This document shows, piece after piece, positions 17,443 to 26,159 of a stretch of DNA of 64,000 nucleotides. Position numbers and translations under genes: made by a program. The stretch covers positions 1 through 64,000 of the forward strand of contig CAKSHC010000010.1 in the NCBI GenBank assembly GCA_934456365.1, written 5' to 3'. Below the pieces are notes generated by a model. That model searched no databases, was not told where the DNA came from, and was given only the letters and a program-made list of their open reading frames with translations. Each line of letters starts with the position of its first letter. Positions within the stretch are counted from its first letter, which is position 1. Source of the stretch: an uncultured Eubacteriales bacterium. GTDB lineage: Bacteria > Bacillota > Clostridia > Oscillospirales > UMGS1783.

Positions 17443-18502
17443 ATTGGGCCGCATCCGACTCCAAGCCGAAGGCCGGGAGGCGGAATTCGCAGCGGGCGGG
17501 CGCATTGGTTTCCTCGAAATAGCGCCGCTCGAGAGGGATCCAGCGCTCGAAAAAGAGCGGGGCGGCGGATCCGTTGCGCTGCAAAATGCGCCGGCGCTGC
17601 TCGGCGGGCGGGATTTCCAAAAAGGCGCGCCAGCAAAAGAAGGGGGCGAAGGCCGGGTGGGAGCTGTAGCTTCCCTCCAGAATGACCAGCCCCCGGCAAA
17701 CGACCGGCTCGGGCGGGCGAAGGGAAAGGCTGGAGCAATCGAACCGGCGCAGGCAAACGATCCTCCCCTGCCGCATCGGCTCAAGCACCTCGGCGATCAG
17801 GCGTTCCCGATCCAGGTTGCCGCCCGGTTCACTCAGGCGGGTTTCTGTGCGCTGCTCGGGGCGGAGGAAGAAATCGTCCGCATGGAAAACGGTGGCGTCG
17901 TAAAGCTGCGATAAGAGAGCGGCCAGCGAGGTTTTTCCCGAGGCGCTGCCGCCGTCGATGGCAAGCGTGCCCCGCCCGTTTGCGCGATCCAGGGCGATTA
18001 GCAAAGGCAGCAGCGGAAGAAATTCGCTTCTGACCACCCGATAAGCCGGGGCGTAGGCCGCGCGGTAGGCCTCCGAATGCCGACAGGGCGGAAACCCGGC
18101 TTCCCTCCATTTTTCTACGGAATCCGCAACCTCCTGCTCGGAAAACGGGAACCATTCCTCTTTTGCGCAGGCTTGCAGAACGGCAAGCTTTTCCTCGAGC
18201 TTTTCCCTTCCGGCGGGATCGGGCTTGGCCGAAAGGAGGAAAAGGCGGGTAAGCGTTTGGGACGAGAGCCCCTCCTGCAAGAGTGACAGGGGCAGGCGGG
18301 CATAGGGCCCGTCGAGCCGCTCGGGCGGCGCGGGGCGCGCCGAGGGAGCCTCCTCGAGGATCCGGGCTTCGGCTGCGGCGGGGTCGGAAAGCAGGTGCTC
18401 GCAGCCGAAGGCGCTTTGGTGGAGAAATTTAAGAAGATCCTGCAGCTTTGCCTGCGGATAAGCCCGGCAGTGGGCGAGGAGCCGGTCGCGGGTTTGGGAC
18501 AT
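17441..18502 (-). CDS. Uridine-kinase-like P-loop kinase with N-terminal extension
   Basis: A 353-residue protein. The C-terminal half is a P-loop kinase of the uridine/pantothenate-kinase type: Walker A GGSASGKT (184-191), then FHADDFF and a GLVILEGSYSSHP strand typical of the family. The N-terminal about 175 residues are helical with no recognised domain. The gene follows the ECF S-component gene at 6 bases, so the kinase may trap the imported substrate by phosphorylation; the substrate is unknown. Confidence 0.75.
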   Translation of the reverse strand: MSQTRDRLLAHCRAYPQAKLQDLLKFLHQSAFGCEHLLSDPAAAEARILEEAPSARPAPPERLDGPYARLPLSLLQEGLSSQTLTRLFLLSAKPDPAGREKLEEKLAVLQACAKEEWFPFSEQEVADSVEKWREAGFPPCRHSEAYRAAYAPAYRVVRSEFLPLLPLLIALDRANGRGTLAIDGGSASGKTSLAALLSQLYDATVFHADDFFLRPEQRTETRLSEPGGNLDRERLIAEVLEPMRQGRIVCLRRFDCSSLSLRPPEPVVCRGLVILEGSYSSHPAFAPFFCWRAFLEIPPAEQRRRILQRNGSAAPLFFERWIPLERRYFEETNAPARCEFRLPAFGLESDAAQ

Positions 18503-18508
18503 AAGGGG

Positions 18509-19036
18509 TTACCTTTCGATCCAATGGAATTTTTCGAAGAGAAGAACCAGCGGCGGGATGAGGAGGATCTGCACCAGAATGCCGGGCAGAGCGGCGGCAA
18601 AGGCGCCGACCCAGAAGGCCTCGATCCCGAAGCGGGAAACATCCAGCCCCGCGCAGCAAAGCCGGGCCAGCCCCCAGATCAGCCTCCCACCGAGCATGGC
18701 GAGAAGCAGAGAGGGATACACAAAGCCCTTTTTGCGCGGGAAGAGCCGATAGAAGAGCCCGGCGAGAAAGCCGTAGGCGGCCAGCTCAAAGGCCATGCAG
18801 ACGGCAGTGGGGAAAAAGGGAGGCATGCCGAAGCAGAGAGAGCGCAGCAGCGGCGCGGCAAAGCCGACGATCAGACCCCAGGGCCAGCCGCACACAAAGC
18901 CGCACAGCAAAACCGGCAGATGCATCGGCAGAAGCGCCGAGCCGATCTGGGGGATCTGCCCCGTGAGAAAGGGAAGAACAAAGGCCAGCGCCAAAAAGAG
19001 CGCCGAGAAGACGAGCTTACGGGTGGTTTGATTCAT
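18509..19036 (-). CDS. ECF transporter S component
   Basis: A 175-residue hydrophobic protein with five to six membrane segments and the ECF S-component pattern: an N-terminal KLVFSALFLALAF helix, then LLPMHLPVLLCGFVCGWPWG. S components bind a vitamin or similar substrate and dock on a shared energy module encoded elsewhere. The specificity cannot be read safely. A kinase gene 6 bases downstream and a palindromic operator upstream suggest a small regulated uptake-and-trap operon. Confidence 0.8.
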   Translation of the reverse strand: MNQTTRKLVFSALFLALAFVLPFLTGQIPQIGSALLPMHLPVLLCGFVCGWPWGLIVGFAAPLLRSLCFGMPPFFPTAVCMAFELAAYGFLAGLFYRLFPRKKGFVYPSLLLAMLGGRLIWGLARLCCAGLDVSRFGIEAFWVGAFAAALPGILVQILLIPPLVLLFEKFHWIER

Positions 19037-19140
19037 CTGAAATTCCTTTCCGGCGATTTAAAAAAAGCGCCGCCTTCTCTTCAGAGAAAACAACGCACAA
19101 ATCGCCCATCCGTTTTCATAAAAGGAACTTCAGTTCCCCC

Positions 19141-19157
19141 GTTGTCTGCCAGACAAC
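19141..19157. promoter_or_regulatory. Palindromic operator at the start of the ECF operon
   Basis: GTTGTCTG-C-CAGACAAC is a perfect 8-bp inverted repeat around one base. It overlaps the expected transcription start of the ECF/kinase operon, the position of a repressor site. The TTGTCTG half resembles GntR/FadR-type sites only loosely. Confidence 0.55.
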
Positions 19158-19163
19158 ACCTAT

Positions 19164-19192
19164 AACATATCATATTTTTCCGTTTCTGGCAA
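19164..19192 (-). promoter_or_regulatory. Promoter of the ECF S component-kinase operon
   Basis: On the minus strand TTGCCA, a 17-base spacer and TATGTT precede the palindrome. Confidence 0.55.
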
Positions 19193-19299
19193 GAGGAGAA
19201 AAAATTTTTCGGCATTCTTTCTGAATTTACAAAAAACCCCTTTTCTCCCGGCAAAAAATGTGGTATCCTATTTGTAGAATCGATTAAGGAGGGTTTTAT

Positions 19300-19437
19300 A
19301 TGAAAAAGCTCCTTTGGAGCGCTCTTGCCGTGGCGGGAGCGGTGGCGGTCGGCTATGTCGGCTGGCGGCTCTGGGTCGATTACCAGGAGAAGAAGGAAAA
19401 AGAGGAATCCGAAGAGGAGGGGCTGGTTCTCGAATAA
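19300..19437 (+). CDS. 45-residue single-pass membrane protein
   Basis: An ATG with AAGGAGGG seven bases upstream opens a 45-codon frame: MKKLLWSALAV, one hydrophobic segment (about 4-27), then a highly charged Glu/Lys tail. A hairpin terminator follows the stop. No family recognised. Size, ribosome site and terminator support a real small gene. Confidence 0.6.
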   Translation: MKKLLWSALAVAGAVAVGYVGWRLWVDYQEKKEKEESEEEGLVLE

Positions 19438-19461
19438 AAGCCTCGAGGGCCTTGGCTTTTT
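19437..19461 (+). terminator. Terminator of the 45-codon gene
   Basis: AAAGCC / GGCTTTTT stem directly after the stop, with a T run. The following stretch to 19624 holds a second GC hairpin near 19557-19590 and no gene. Confidence 0.55.
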
Positions 19462-19624
19462 GCCCGGTCGAAGCATTTTTCGCCCGGGTAAGGAGTGAGC
19501 ACGCCAAAAAAAGATTTCCTTTCGGTTGAGCGGCTTGAAAACAGAGATTGAAGAGGCCCCCGGCACGGCGAAAGCCTTGCCGGGGGTCTTGATGTTTCGG
19601 AGCCGCTGCTTTTTTTCAAAAAGA

Positions 19625-19655
19625 AAAAGCCGCGCAGGGACCTTGCGCGGCTTTT
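19625..19655 (-). terminator. Terminator of the nucleotidyltransferase gene
   Basis: 11-bp arms (AAAAGCCGCGC / GCGCGGCTTTT), T-rich on the minus strand, 12 bases beyond the stop. Confidence 0.75.
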
Positions 19656-19666
19656 CGGACAAAGCT

Positions 19667-20539
19667 TTATTCGGTAAAGTAAAAACCCTGCGCGATCTTC
19701 CGGCGTAGCGCCTCGGTGACGGGCTCTTTATCCTCGCGGTAGGTGACGCCGTACCAGCGCTCGCCGCTTTCGAGCACGCGCACCCGCCGGCCCTCGGCCA
19801 GCCGGTGCTCGACCACCGAGGGGAGGTAGAACTCGGCCTTGGGCTCGCTCAGGCGCTCGGAGAGGAAGGCGCAGAAATCCTGCTCGAGGGCGGAGAAGAT
19901 CTCGGGCGAGAAGCCCCAGAGGTTCATGGAAACCGGGGTGTCGGGATCGAGGGGTACCCAGAGGTCGCCGTCGAGGTAGGCGCCGTCGCTGCGGATTTTG
20001 GTGCGCTCGGTGATCGAGCGCAGGAAGCCCTTTTCCACCTCGCAGACTCCGCGGGAAACGGTGCCGTTTTCGGTGAGGGTGTTTTTCAGGCGGAAGGCGA
20101 CCATCGCATCTTCCTGCGGGCGGGAAACGAGGTGGTCGTGGATGAGGCGGAGGGCATCCCGGCCGTAGTAATCGTCGGCGTTGATGACGGCGAAGGGCGA
20201 GTCGATCGCTTCGCGGGCGCAGAGCACGGCCTGCCCGGTGCCCCAGGGCTTTTCGCGCTCGGGCGGGCAGGGAAAGCCCGCGGGCAGGGCGCGCACGTCC
20301 TGATAGGCATAGGAAACGGGCAGAATTTTTTCGGCGCGGCGGCCGACGCTTTCGCGAAAAGCCTCGTCGATCTCTTTTTTGATGACGAAGACGACCCGGT
20401 CGAAGCCGGCCTCGCGGGCGTCGTAGACCGAGAAGTCCAGAATCGCCTCGCCGTGGGGGCCGATCGGCTCGATTTGCTTGAGCCCGCCGAAGCGGCTGCC
20501 CATTCCGGCGGCCATAACAAGAAGCGCAGTGGAAACCAT
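19667..20539 (-). CDS. Sugar-phosphate nucleotidyltransferase
   Basis: A 290-residue NTP-transferase-fold protein. The N-terminal nucleotide-binding loop reads LVMAAGMGSRFGGLKQ, with a central NADDYYG acidic motif for metal binding. It resembles GalU/RmlA-type enzymes that make NDP-sugars, but sugar and nucleotide are not clear. The ATG at 20539 has AAAGGA ten bases upstream; the longer upstream open frame belongs to the antisense of the next gene and is not real. It is divergent from the CofE-like gene. Confidence 0.8.
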   Translation of the reverse strand: MVSTALLVMAAGMGSRFGGLKQIEPIGPHGEAILDFSVYDAREAGFDRVVFVIKKEIDEAFRESVGRRAEKILPVSYAYQDVRALPAGFPCPPEREKPWGTGQAVLCAREAIDSPFAVINADDYYGRDALRLIHDHLVSRPQEDAMVAFRLKNTLTENGTVSRGVCEVEKGFLRSITERTKIRSDGAYLDGDLWVPLDPDTPVSMNLWGFSPEIFSALEQDFCAFLSERLSEPKAEFYLPSVVEHRLAEGRRVRVLESGERWYGVTYREDKEPVTEALRRKIAQGFYFTE

Positions 20540-20606
20540 ACCATCATCCTTTCCCGAAGCTGCCCTTATTATAGCGGGAAAAAGCCGAAAAAACAAGCCC
20601 GCGCCC

Positions 20607-20635
20607 TTGCAAATACGCAAAAACTTTTTTATAAT
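20607..20635 (+). promoter_or_regulatory. Promoter of the CofE-like gene cluster
   Basis: TTGCAA, 17 bases, perfect TATAAT. It lies 34 bases before the start and may drive the cofE-like to aspS run. Confidence 0.75.
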
Positions 20636-20668
20636 AAGAACATCCAAGGAACCAAAGGAGGCTTTTCC

Positions 20669-21871
20669 ATGCAGGAAAACACCCGTCTGGTCGGAACCGT
20701 GTCCCGCGGGATCCGCTGCCCCATCATTCGTCAGGGAGATAACCTGCCCGAGATCGTGGCCCGGAGCGTGCTGGCCGCCGCCGAGAGCGAGGGCTTTGCG
20801 CTGCGCGACCGCGATGTGGTGGCTGTAACCGAATCGGTCGTGGCCCGGTCGCAGGGCAACTATGCGTCTGTCGACGCCATTGCCGCCGATGTGAGAAAGA
20901 AGCTCGGCGGGAAGACGGTGGGGGTGCTCTTCCCCATTCTTTCCCGCAACCGCTTTGCCATTTGCCTGCGCGGCATCGCCCGCGGGGCGGAGAAGATCGT
21001 GCTTCAGCTTTCCTACCCCTGCGACGAGGTGGGCAATGCGCTGGTGTCGCTCGATCAGATCGACGACGCCGGCATGGATCCCTATACCGATGTGCTTTCG
21101 CTGGAGAAATACCGTGAGCTCTTTGGCGAAAATCCCCATGAATTCACGGGGGTGGATTATGTGGCTTACTACGGCGACCTGATCCGTGAGGAGGGCGCCG
21201 AGGTGGAGATCCTTTTTGCCAACAACCCCCGCGCCATTCTTTCGCATACCGATTCGGTGCTGACCTGCGACATTCATACCCGCGCCCGCACCAAGCGCAT
21301 TCTGAAGGCCGCCGGGGCCAAAACCGTGCTCGGGCTCGACGATCTGATGACCTCTCCCGTCGACGGCAGCGGCTGCAACGAGCGCTACGGGCTGCTTGGC
21401 TCCAACAAGTCCACCGAGAGCTCGGTCAAGCTCTTCCCGCGCGAGTGCCGCGATCTGGTGCTTGAGATTCAGAAGCGCCTTCTGGACGCCACGGGGCGGC
21501 ATGTTGAGGTGATGGTCTACGGCGACGGCGCCTTCAAGGATCCGCAGGGCAAGATCTGGGAGCTGGCCGATCCGGTGGTTTCCCCCGCCTTTACCGACGG
21601 GCTGATCGGCACCCCCAACGAGCTCAAGCTCAAATACCTGGCCGACAACGATTTCAAAAACCTCTCCGGCGAAGAGCTGCGCGCCGCCATTTCCGAAAGC
21701 ATCCGCCAAAAGGACGCCAACCTCAAAGGGCAGATGGCTTCGCAGGGCACCACCCCCCGCCAGCTGACCGATCTGATCGGCTCCCTTTGCGACCTCACCT
21801 CCGGCTCGGGCGACAAGGGCACGCCCGTGGTGCTGGTGCAGGGCTATTTCGATAACTACACCAACGCATGA
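20669..21871 (+). CDS. CofE-like coenzyme F420:gamma-glutamyl ligase family protein
   Basis: A 400-residue member of the F420-0:L-glutamate ligase (CofE) family: GTVSRGIRCPIIRQGD start, RDRDVVAVTESVVARSQG, then a GLDDLMTSPVDGSG block and a C-terminal metal-dependent region. The start at 20669 has AAAGGAGG seven bases upstream. CofE adds glutamates to F420, but nothing else in the window suggests F420, and clostridial homologues are of unknown substrate. It overlaps the aminopeptidase gene by four bases. Confidence 0.75.
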   Translation: MQENTRLVGTVSRGIRCPIIRQGDNLPEIVARSVLAAAESEGFALRDRDVVAVTESVVARSQGNYASVDAIAADVRKKLGGKTVGVLFPILSRNRFAICLRGIARGAEKIVLQLSYPCDEVGNALVSLDQIDDAGMDPYTDVLSLEKYRELFGENPHEFTGVDYVAYYGDLIREEGAEVEILFANNPRAILSHTDSVLTCDIHTRARTKRILKAAGAKTVLGLDDLMTSPVDGSGCNERYGLLGSNKSTESSVKLFPRECRDLVLEIQKRLLDATGRHVEVMVYGDGAFKDPQGKIWELADPVVSPAFTDGLIGTPNELKLKYLADNDFKNLSGEELRAAISESIRQKDANLKGQMASQGTTPRQLTDLIGSLCDLTSGSGDKGTPVVLVQGYFDNYTNA

Positions 21872-23148
21872 TGGAAAAAATAAGAAGCTTTATTGAAAAT
21901 TCTCCGACCCCGTTCCACGCCGTTTCCACGGCGGCGCGGCGGCTTGAGGAGGCCGGCTTTGCCTTTTTGGGCGAGGAGGAGCGCTGGGAGCTGACGCCGG
22001 GCGGGAAGTATTACACCACCCGCAACGGCTCCTCGCTGATCGCCTTTGTGGCCGGGGGCGAGGGGCTGAACCTCACCGCCTCGCACAGCGATTCGCCCAC
22101 CTTCCGCATCAAGGAAAATTTCCAGAGCGAGAAGGAAGGCTGCCTTTTGCTCAACACCGAGCCCTACGGCGGCATGATCGCCGCCTCCTGGATGGACAGG
22201 CCCCTCTCGGCGGCCGGGCGGGCGCTGGTGAAAACGGAAACGGGGCTGGAAAGCCGGCTGGTGGATCTGGGCGAGCCTGTGGCGATTTTAGCCTCGCTTG
22301 CCATCCACATGGACCGCGAGGTCAACCGGAAAAACGAGATCGATTTCTCGCGCCACACCCAGCCGATCTTCGCTTTGCCGGGCGCGGATTTCCGCGAAGC
22401 CGTGGCCCGGGCGGCGGGGGTGGAGCCGGGCGCTCTGCTGGGCGCCGATCTTTCGCTTTACGAGCCCACCGCTCCCTATGAGCAGGGCGGGCTGCTGATC
22501 GGCCCGCGGCTCGACGATCTGGCCTGCGCCGCGACCTGCCTCGAGGCCTTTCTGATGCGGGGCGGCGAGGGGGCCGTGTATGCTCTGTTTGACAACGAAG
22601 AGGTGGGCAGCCTGACCCGACAGGGCGCTTCCTCCACCTTTTTGGCCGATGTTCTGGCGCGCCTGTTTGAGGCGCAGGGGCTGACGGCCGAGGGCCGGGG
22701 GCGCGTGCTGGCGCAGAGCCGCCTGCTCTCCTGCGACAACGCCCACGCCATCCATCCGAACTTCCCCCAGTTTGCCGACCCGAGCCATACCGTGCGCCTG
22801 GGCGGAGGGGTGGCGCTGAAATACAACGCCGCCCAGAAATACACGACCGACGCCCTCTCGGCCTCGCTCTTCCGGCTCTGCTGCGAACGGGCGGGGGTGC
22901 GGGTGCAGCCCTATGCCAACCGCGCCGACCTGCCGGGCGGGAGCACGCTGGGCAATCTTTCCAACGCGCAGGTTTCTCTGCTGGCCGCCGATATCGGCAT
23001 TCCTCAGCTGTCCATGCACGCCGCCGTGGAAACGGCCGCGGTGAGCGATGTGATGGATTTCGAGCGGGCTGTGGGCGCCTTTTATGCGAGCCGGCTTGTG
23101 AAATCCGGCGACCGATACGATCTGGAATGGGAAAGGACAACGCGATGA
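21868..23148 (+). CDS. apeB: M18 family aminopeptidase
   Basis: A 426-residue metalloaminopeptidase of the M18 (aspartyl aminopeptidase) family, which removes acidic N-terminal residues from peptides in the cytoplasm. Metal-site motifs seen: SHSDSPTFRIK, LDDLACA, DNEEVGS and a late MHAAVE. Length is normal. The start overlaps the previous stop (ATGA), and its own stop overlaps the deaminase ATG in the same way. Confidence 0.9.
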   Translation: MMEKIRSFIENSPTPFHAVSTAARRLEEAGFAFLGEEERWELTPGGKYYTTRNGSSLIAFVAGGEGLNLTASHSDSPTFRIKENFQSEKEGCLLLNTEPYGGMIAASWMDRPLSAAGRALVKTETGLESRLVDLGEPVAILASLAIHMDREVNRKNEIDFSRHTQPIFALPGADFREAVARAAGVEPGALLGADLSLYEPTAPYEQGGLLIGPRLDDLACAATCLEAFLMRGGEGAVYALFDNEEVGSLTRQGASSTFLADVLARLFEAQGLTAEGRGRVLAQSRLLSCDNAHAIHPNFPQFADPSHTVRLGGGVALKYNAAQKYTTDALSASLFRLCCERAGVRVQPYANRADLPGGSTLGNLSNAQVSLLAADIGIPQLSMHAAVETAAVSDVMDFERAVGAFYASRLVKSGDRYDLEWERTTR

Positions 23149-23636
23149 AACGACAGGATTATCTTTCGTGGGACGAATATTTCATGGGGGTGGCGCTTCT
23201 GGCTGCCCGCCGGTCCAAAGACCCGAGCACGCAGGTGGGCGCCTGCATCGTGGATCCCCAGAACATCATCCTCTCCACCGGCTACAACGGATTCCCCTAC
23301 GGCTGCTCGGACGACGAGTATCCCTGGGCGCGCAGGGGGGAGCTGTGCGACACCAAGTATCCCTTTGTGGTACACGCCGAGCTCAACGCCATTCTCAACG
23401 CGCAGGGGCGGTCGCTGCGCGGGGCGCGCATTTATGTGGCCCTTTTCCCCTGCAACGAATGCGCCAAGGCGATCATCCAGTCGGGCATTTCCGAGGTGGT
23501 TTATCTTTCGGATAAATACGCCGACACCGAAACCACCCTCGCCTCCAAGAAAATGCTCGGCTCGGCCGGGGTGAAGCTGCGCCGGTTCGAGCCGGCCCGG
23601 GAAAGCGTGACTCTCTCTTTCCGGGTTGACCAATGA
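23145..23636 (+). CDS. dCMP deaminase family protein (ComEB-like)
   Basis: A 163-residue zinc deaminase. The catalytic HAE lies in VVHAELNAI and the zinc cysteines in PCNEC. The SWDEYFMGVALLAARRSKDP start is characteristic of dCMP deaminases, which supply dUMP for thymidylate. ATG at 23145 is chosen over 23127 because it follows AAAGGA and overlaps the upstream stop. Confidence 0.9.
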   Translation: MKRQDYLSWDEYFMGVALLAARRSKDPSTQVGACIVDPQNIILSTGYNGFPYGCSDDEYPWARRGELCDTKYPFVVHAELNAILNAQGRSLRGARIYVALFPCNECAKAIIQSGISEVVYLSDKYADTETTLASKKMLGSAGVKLRRFEPARESVTLSFRVDQ

Positions 23637-24355
23637 AGTTTGAGCATGGGCTGACCATCCTGCAGGGCAAAGCCCGCCCCGATTCCGAAACGCTGCGCTC
23701 GCCCGAAGAGGTGATCGCCTTCGTGGAGGAGCGGGGGCTGGCGCCGCTCTTTGCCTGTCCGATCGAGGGCATTTCGATCGAGGAGCACACGCTCAGCGCC
23801 GACTGGTGGGGCGAGCGGGAGGAGAGGGATCCCTGGGAGTGGCGCAAGGCGATCGCCGAGAGCGGCCGCGTGGCCTACGGCAAGCTGCTCGACGGGCGGA
23901 TGGCCTATGTTTCTCTGCGGCTGTTTCCGCTTCTGGCCTCCTACCGGCGCGACGGGTACGATTTTGACACCCGGATCGAGGAGGGCATTGCCCCGCCGCG
24001 CGAGCGCGCCATTATGAAGGAGCTGATGCAGGAGGATCTTTCCTCCTATCTGATCCGCCGCCGGGCCGGGTTCGGCAAGGAGGGCTTCAAGGGCTACGAC
24101 GGCACGCTGACCTCCCTGATGAGTCAGACCTATGTGGTCATCAAAAACTTCCGCCGCAAGATCCGCCGCGACGGCGCCGAATACGGCTGGCCCGTTGCCG
24201 TTTACACCACCCCCGAGCGCCGCTTCGGCGAGGAGCTGACGCGCTCGGCCTATCTCAAAAGCCGCGAGCGCTGCCTGGAGGAGCTTTTGGGCGCACTGGC
24301 GGAGGCTTATCCCGGGCTTCCCGCCGAGGCCTGGCAATCCCTGTTGAAAAAGTGA
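23633..24355 (+). CDS. AlkZ-related (YcaQ-like) protein, putative
   Basis: A 240-residue basic protein starting with an ATG overlapping the deaminase stop. It contains a DPWEWRKAI segment, an RRRAGFGKEGFKGYDG block and many Arg/Lys residues. I associate this pattern with AlkZ-related proteins, relatives of the AlkZ/YcaQ interstrand-crosslink glycosylase group, but the match is from memory and catalytic residues are not certain. Close coupling to a nucleotide deaminase is compatible with DNA maintenance. Confidence 0.4.
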   Translation: MKFEHGLTILQGKARPDSETLRSPEEVIAFVEERGLAPLFACPIEGISIEEHTLSADWWGEREERDPWEWRKAIAESGRVAYGKLLDGRMAYVSLRLFPLLASYRRDGYDFDTRIEEGIAPPRERAIMKELMQEDLSSYLIRRRAGFGKEGFKGYDGTLTSLMSQTYVVIKNFRRKIRRDGAEYGWPVAVYTTPERRFGEELTRSAYLKSRERCLEELLGALAEAYPGLPAEAWQSLLKK

Positions 24356-24364
24356 GGAAATTTT

Positions 24365-25429
24365 ATGCTGATCCAAAACAAGGCCCTGCTCAAGCCCTAT
24401 GAAACGCGCATCTGGCAGGGCATTCCCGCCGTGGAATGCACCAAAAGCGGCCGCACCTTCGTGGCCTTCTATTCGGGCGGCATGAAGGAGGAGCTGGGCA
24501 ACTTCGTGCTGCTCACGATGGCCGACCGGTTCGACGGCGACTATCGCCTGATCGCCGTGGCCGACACCCCGGGCCGCCGCTGCTACGACCCCTGCCTTTG
24601 GATCGATCCGCAGGGCCGGCTTTGGCTGATCTGGGCCGAGATGCCCGAGCATTGCGTGATGGCTGCCGTGTGCGAGGATCCCGAGGCGGAGGAGCCCGTG
24701 TTTTCGGCGCCGCGGCGCGTGGGCGAGGATGTGTGGCTCAACAAGCCCGAGGTGCTGCCGGATGGGGCGTGGGTTTTCCCGGGCGCCATCTGGGGCGACG
24801 GGGTGCGCACCATGGGCCCCGAATACGACACCCAAAACACTCCGACCGGTGCCTTTGCCGCCATCAGCCGCGACGGCGGAAAAACCTTCCGCAAGGGCGC
24901 GGCGGTGCGCGCCAAGGATCGCTCCTTTGACGAGAATATGATCCTGCGCTTAAAGGACGGGCGGCTCTGGATGCTGATCCGCACCCACTACGGCATTGCC
25001 GAAACCTTCTCGGCCGACGAAGGGGAAACCTGGAGCGAGCCGGTTCCCTCGCCCATTCCCGGGCCGGATTCCCGCTTCTGCCTGCGCCGGCTGCCCTCGG
25101 GGCGCATTCTGCTGATCAACCACATCCGGGTGGAGGGCAAGCGGCGGAACAATCTGGCCGCGCTGCTCAGCGAGGACGAAGGGAAAACCTTCCCCTATTC
25201 CCTGATGCTCGACGAGCGCGGCGGCGTGTCTTACCCCGATGTGGCCTTTGTGCCCGACGGCTCGCTGCTCGTGGCTTATGACCGCGAGCGCGGCTGCTTC
25301 AAGAAGACGGTGGAGGAAGCCGAGCGCGACGCCCGCGAGATCCTGATGGCGCATATCACCGAGGAAGACATCCTGCAGGGCCGCCCCGGAGAGGGAAGCC
25401 GGCTTCGACTGATCGTGAATAAACTCTAA
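24365..25429 (+). CDS. Cytoplasmic sialidase-fold (BNR/Asp-box) protein
   Basis: A 354-residue six-bladed beta-propeller of the sialidase superfamily with three Asp boxes (SRDGGKTF, SADEGETW, SEDEGKTF). An Arg-containing N-terminus (YETRIWQGIPAVE) and a late Tyr region (YPDVAFVPDGSLLVAYDRERG) are also present. No signal peptide is present, so it is cytoplasmic. Related proteins include exo-alpha-sialidases and non-sialidase hydrolases, so the substrate is open. Confidence 0.75.
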   Translation: MLIQNKALLKPYETRIWQGIPAVECTKSGRTFVAFYSGGMKEELGNFVLLTMADRFDGDYRLIAVADTPGRRCYDPCLWIDPQGRLWLIWAEMPEHCVMAAVCEDPEAEEPVFSAPRRVGEDVWLNKPEVLPDGAWVFPGAIWGDGVRTMGPEYDTQNTPTGAFAAISRDGGKTFRKGAAVRAKDRSFDENMILRLKDGRLWMLIRTHYGIAETFSADEGETWSEPVPSPIPGPDSRFCLRRLPSGRILLINHIRVEGKRRNNLAALLSEDEGKTFPYSLMLDERGGVSYPDVAFVPDGSLLVAYDRERGCFKKTVEEAERDAREILMAHITEEDILQGRPGEGSRLRLIVNKL

Positions 25430-25439
25430 GGAGAATTCT

Positions 25440-25970
25440 ATGAACATCTGGCACGACCTTTCCCCCAAGCGCGTTTCCCCCGAGGATTTCATCGCCGTGA
25501 TCGAGATCGCCAAGGGCAGCAAATGCAAATACGAGCTCGATAAGGAAACGGGCATGCTGCGGCTCGACCGGATCCTCTACACCTCGACCCACTACCCCGC
25601 CAACTACGGGCTGATCCCCCGCACCTACGCCGATGATTTCGATCCTTTGGATGTGCTGCTTTTATGCTCCGAAACCATCCTCCCCTTCACCGAGGTGCGC
25701 TGCTATCCCGTGGGGGTGATCACCATGATCGACAACGGCCGCAACGACGAGAAGATCATCGCCATCCCCTTCGACGATCCCTCCTACAACACCTACCACG
25801 ATATTTCCGAGCTCCCCGCCCACATCACCGACGAGATGATGCATTTCTTCCGGGTGTATAAGGAGCTGGAGGGCAAGGAAACGCTGGTCAACGAGATCCG
25901 CGGCGCGGCCGAGGCCCGCGAGGTGATTCAGAAGTCGATCAACGGGTATATCGAAAAATATTGTCGCTAA
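25440..25970 (+). CDS. ppa: Inorganic pyrophosphatase (family I)
   Basis: A 176-residue family I pyrophosphatase that splits PPi to phosphate and drives biosynthesis forward. Seen: the KYELDKETG start, YPANYGLIPRTY, and the metal-binding acidic cluster DDFDPLDVL. Length is standard. Starts 10 bases after the sialidase-fold gene with an AAGGAG site. Confidence 0.93.
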   Translation: MNIWHDLSPKRVSPEDFIAVIEIAKGSKCKYELDKETGMLRLDRILYTSTHYPANYGLIPRTYADDFDPLDVLLLCSETILPFTEVRCYPVGVITMIDNGRNDEKIIAIPFDDPSYNTYHDISELPAHITDEMMHFFRVYKELEGKETLVNEIRGAAEAREVIQKSINGYIEKYCR

Positions 25971-26159
25971 TTTCCGCGGCGGGCGAAAATCCCGCCGAAC
26001 GCAAAACCGTTTTTCAAAAGGGCAGGGAGAATCCTCCCGGTCTTTTTGATGAAAAGAAAGCGGGATGAGCCGGAAAGCCGGCTCCCGCCGGGCACGAAAA
26101 AGATTGCAAAGGGCAGGGCAGGTTTGCCGGGCCCGTTTATCAGGAAAGGAAACAAGAAG

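Noticed and set aside
19805..21871. Extended versions of the CofE-like and nucleotidyltransferase genes running into each other
   Set aside because: The extensions are mutually antisense low-complexity translations; good ribosome sites and a promoter lie at the shorter starts.
25971..26159. T-box or other riboswitch before aspS
   Set aside because: No GGGTGGnACCGCG element or stem I landmarks; only a weak hairpin.
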